From: Tenacibaculum sp. 190130A14a
GTDB lineage: Bacteria > Bacteroidota > Bacteroidia > Flavobacteriales > Flavobacteriaceae
Direction of reading: 5' to 3'
Assembly: GCF_964048965.1 (NCBI RefSeq)
Contig: NZ_OZ040189.1
Location: forward strand, 2,914,001-2,978,000
Length of the DNA: 64,000 bases
The notes beneath the pieces are model-generated. The model saw only the letters and a program-made list of their open reading frames with translations. It had not been told where the DNA came from and did no database searches. Shown here piece by piece: positions 62,414 through 64,000 of the stretch. Position numbers and translations under genes: made by a program. Position 1 is the first letter of the stretch. The number at the start of each line of letters is the position of its first letter.

Positions 62414-63010
62414 TTGAAAGAAACACTTCTTAAATACATTCCTGCCAAAGCAATTCCATTAGTTGAGTATTTAATCAACAAACATAAGGTACACTTAAAA
62501 ATTGTGAGTCAACGACAAACCAAACACGGTGATTTTAGACGTTTACCAAATGGGCATATGCAAATTACGGTGAACAATAATTTGAATCCTTATCAGTTTT
62601 TGATGACTTTAATTCATGAGATTGCACATCATGTCACCTATCAAAAATTTGGAAAAGTTCAACCACATGGAAAAGAGTGGAAAACGGTTTTTCAGCATTT
62701 AATGTTACCATTTCTTCGTCCCGAAATTTACCCCAAAGAAATGCTACCTTATTTAGCAAACCACTTCAAAAACCCGAAAGCAAGTACTGATGCTGATGCT
62801 AAATTATCTCTAGCTTTAAGAGGAGGTATGGCTGAAAACGGAAAGAATTTTATCTTTGAAATTCCTAATGGAAGTGTTTTTCAGTTTAAAAACACACTTT
62901 ATAAAAAAGGGAGTATTAGAAGAACACGTTACGAATGTTTAAATTTAGACAATAAACGAGTGTATCTTTTTAATCAGAATGCAGAAGTAATATTAATCCC
63001 CTCTAAATAA
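62414..63010 (+). CDS. SprT-like zinc metalloprotease domain protein
   Basis: A 198-residue protein beginning at TTG 62414 (ETLLKYIPAKAIPLVEYLIN); the N-terminus fits the family, so the TTG is accepted. The SprT-like metal site HEIAHHVTYQKFGKVQPHGK (near residues 69-88) includes a second His for zinc. The C-terminal zinc-ribbon-like part is present without Cys pairs (FIFEIPNGSVFQFKNTLYKK, YECLNLDNKRVYLFNQNAEV). It lies 3 bp after the SDR gene and is probably cotranscribed. Confidence 0.85.
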   Translation: MKETLLKYIPAKAIPLVEYLINKHKVHLKIVSQRQTKHGDFRRLPNGHMQITVNNNLNPYQFLMTLIHEIAHHVTYQKFGKVQPHGKEWKTVFQHLMLPFLRPEIYPKEMLPYLANHFKNPKASTDADAKLSLALRGGMAENGKNFIFEIPNGSVFQFKNTLYKKGSIRRTRYECLNLDNKRVYLFNQNAEVILIPSK

Positions 63011-63048
63011 TAATATTCTTGTTTTTACAAGAATGACAATACAAGTTT

Positions 63049-64000
63049 ATGAATAATAACTATTACGCAGTAATCATGGCAGGAGGTGTTGGTTCGAGAT
63101 TTTGGCCAGTTAGCACCCAAGAATTTCCGAAACAGTTTCATGACATGCTCGGTACAGGAGAATCTCTTATTCAACGTACATATAATAGGATAGAGCGCTT
63201 GATTCCTTCAGAAAATATATTAATAGCTACGAATAAACGCTATGAGCAGCTCGTTTTCGAACAATTACCTAAAGTTACTCATCAACAATTATTACTTGAA
63301 CCTGCAATGCGTAATACAGCTCCTTGTATTTTATATGCCGCTTTAAAAATATATCAACAAAATCCAAATGGTGTTATGTTAGTAGCTCCATCGGATCATT
63401 GGATAGAAAATGAGAAGGAGTTTACAGAAAATATTAAAACATCATTCGATGCTTGCGCTCAACAAGATATTTTAATGACCTTGGGTATTCAACCTAATTC
63501 CCCAAATACTGGATATGGATACATTCAATTTGAAAATAATTCTTCAGAAATTAAAAAAGTAAAAAACTTTACCGAAAAACCAGATTTAGTAACTGCTAAA
63601 CAGTTTATAGAAAGTGGTGATTACCTGTGGAATGCAGGAATTTTTGTTTGGTCAGTTCAAAGTATTTTAAACGCTTTTAAAATCCATTTACCAGAAATGG
63701 TTGCTATTTTAGATGATGGATCTAATGTATACAACACCGATTTTGAAGATGATTTTATACGTAGTAATTATGAAAAATGTGAAAACATTTCTATTGATTA
63801 CGGAATCATGGAACGTTCGAATAATGTTCATGTATTGCCTGTTAGCTTTGGATGGAATGATTTAGGTACATGGGGTTCTTTGTATCAGAAATTAGAAAAA
63901 GACAATAGTCAAAATGCTACTGTTGGAGCAAACACTTTATTAAGAGATGCTCAAGGAAATATGATTAGTACAACATCTGGAAAGAAAGTGATCATTCAAG
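63049..64000 (+). CDS. Mannose-1-phosphate guanylyltransferase, 5' part (runs off window)
   Basis: From ATG 63049 the frame is open for 317 codons to the window edge. It begins with the nucleotidyltransferase motif YYAVIMAGGVGSRFWPVST and continues with LVAPSDHWI, NTGYGYIQFEN, VKNFTEKPDLVTAKQFIESG, YLWNAGIFVW and SIDYGIMERSNNVHVLPVSF, then WNDLGTWGSL. These are the markers of GDP-mannose pyrophosphorylase, which makes GDP-mannose for surface polysaccharides. Whether the C-terminal isomerase domain of ManC is present cannot be seen. Confidence 0.93.
   Translation, partial: MNNNYYAVIMAGGVGSRFWPVSTQEFPKQFHDMLGTGESLIQRTYNRIERLIPSENILIATNKRYEQLVFEQLPKVTHQQLLLEPAMRNTAPCILYAALKIYQQNPNGVMLVAPSDHWIENEKEFTENIKTSFDACAQQDILMTLGIQPNSPNTGYGYIQFENNSSEIKKVKNFTEKPDLVTAKQFIESGDYLWNAGIFVWSVQSILNAFKIHLPEMVAILDDGSNVYNTDFEDDFIRSNYEKCENISIDYGIMERSNNVHVLPVSFGWNDLGTWGSLYQKLEKDNSQNATVGANTLLRDAQGNMISTTSGKKVIIQ

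Noticed and set aside
63015..63034. Hairpin ATTCTTGT / ACAAGAAT after the SprT-like gene as a terminator
   Set aside because: The 8-bp AT-rich stem has no T-run after it and lies just before the next start codon.

Overview
The window is low-GC chromosomal DNA of a Bacteroidota, very probably a marine Flavobacteriaceae (Tenacibaculum/Polaribacter-like; the genus is an inference). Support comes from TAnnTTTG -7 promoter boxes without Shine-Dalgarno sequences, many short-signal lipoproteins with an SC/GC lipobox, a two-component regulator propeller protein, a SerB-SerA fusion, a PLP-type histidine decarboxylase, type B L31 and a complete kynurenine degradation cluster. No rRNA, tRNA, CRISPR array, transposase or integrase was seen.

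Layout. 0-11.4 kb is housekeeping: a truncated propeller sensor, an S41 peptidase, dnaK, a Nudix hydrolase head-to-head with pyrE, an SRPBCC protein, birA, then rsfS-ftsH-LUD-cdsA-ACBP-YceI on the plus strand. 11.4-13.9 kb holds a lipoprotein hydrolase and a POT peptide transporter. 14.0-19.2 kb is a TetR-ABC-HlyD-TolC export operon with a palindrome over its promoter. 19.1-29.7 kb (minus strand) is a kynurenine pathway cluster (kynU, kmo, 3-hydroxyanthranilate dioxygenase, ACMSD, semialdehyde dehydrogenase, RidA) with passenger genes. It is divergent from an IclR regulator whose intergenic region carries a perfect inverted repeat. 30.7-39.2 kb holds serB-serA, a UbiA-like protein, gcvP, two paralogous 94/95-residue proteins and an ABC-F ATPase.

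39.3-47.7 kb is an accessory array of small, mostly unrecognised genes on the plus strand (macro domain, CPCC, DUF2199, WG-repeat, zinc ribbon, lipoproteins, membrane proteins). The spacers share short motifs, two of them form attC-like inverted repeats, a 117-bp leader occurs twice, a 152-bp repeat has produced a chimeric gene, and one lipoprotein is frameshifted. It looks like a cassette-exchange region. 47.8-58.3 kb returns to ordinary genes: serine hydrolase, membrane-bound XRE regulator, histidine decarboxylase, RlmG/RsmC-type methyltransferase, FMN glutamate synthase-like protein, L31, glutaminyl cyclase and a beta-helix-like lipoprotein.

58.33-59.16 kb has no protein gene. It holds four related tandem units. 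Each has a direct repeat of two 9-mers 12 bp apart (the geometry of LytTR-type regulator sites), a conserved TACCT element, a conserved UUUCAU-rich segment and a strong hairpin with a U-run. I read this as a family of four small RNA genes under common regulation, and it is the most interesting feature here. The window ends with a membrane protein, an amidohydrolase, an SDR, a SprT-like protein and the start of a mannose-1-phosphate guanylyltransferase gene.
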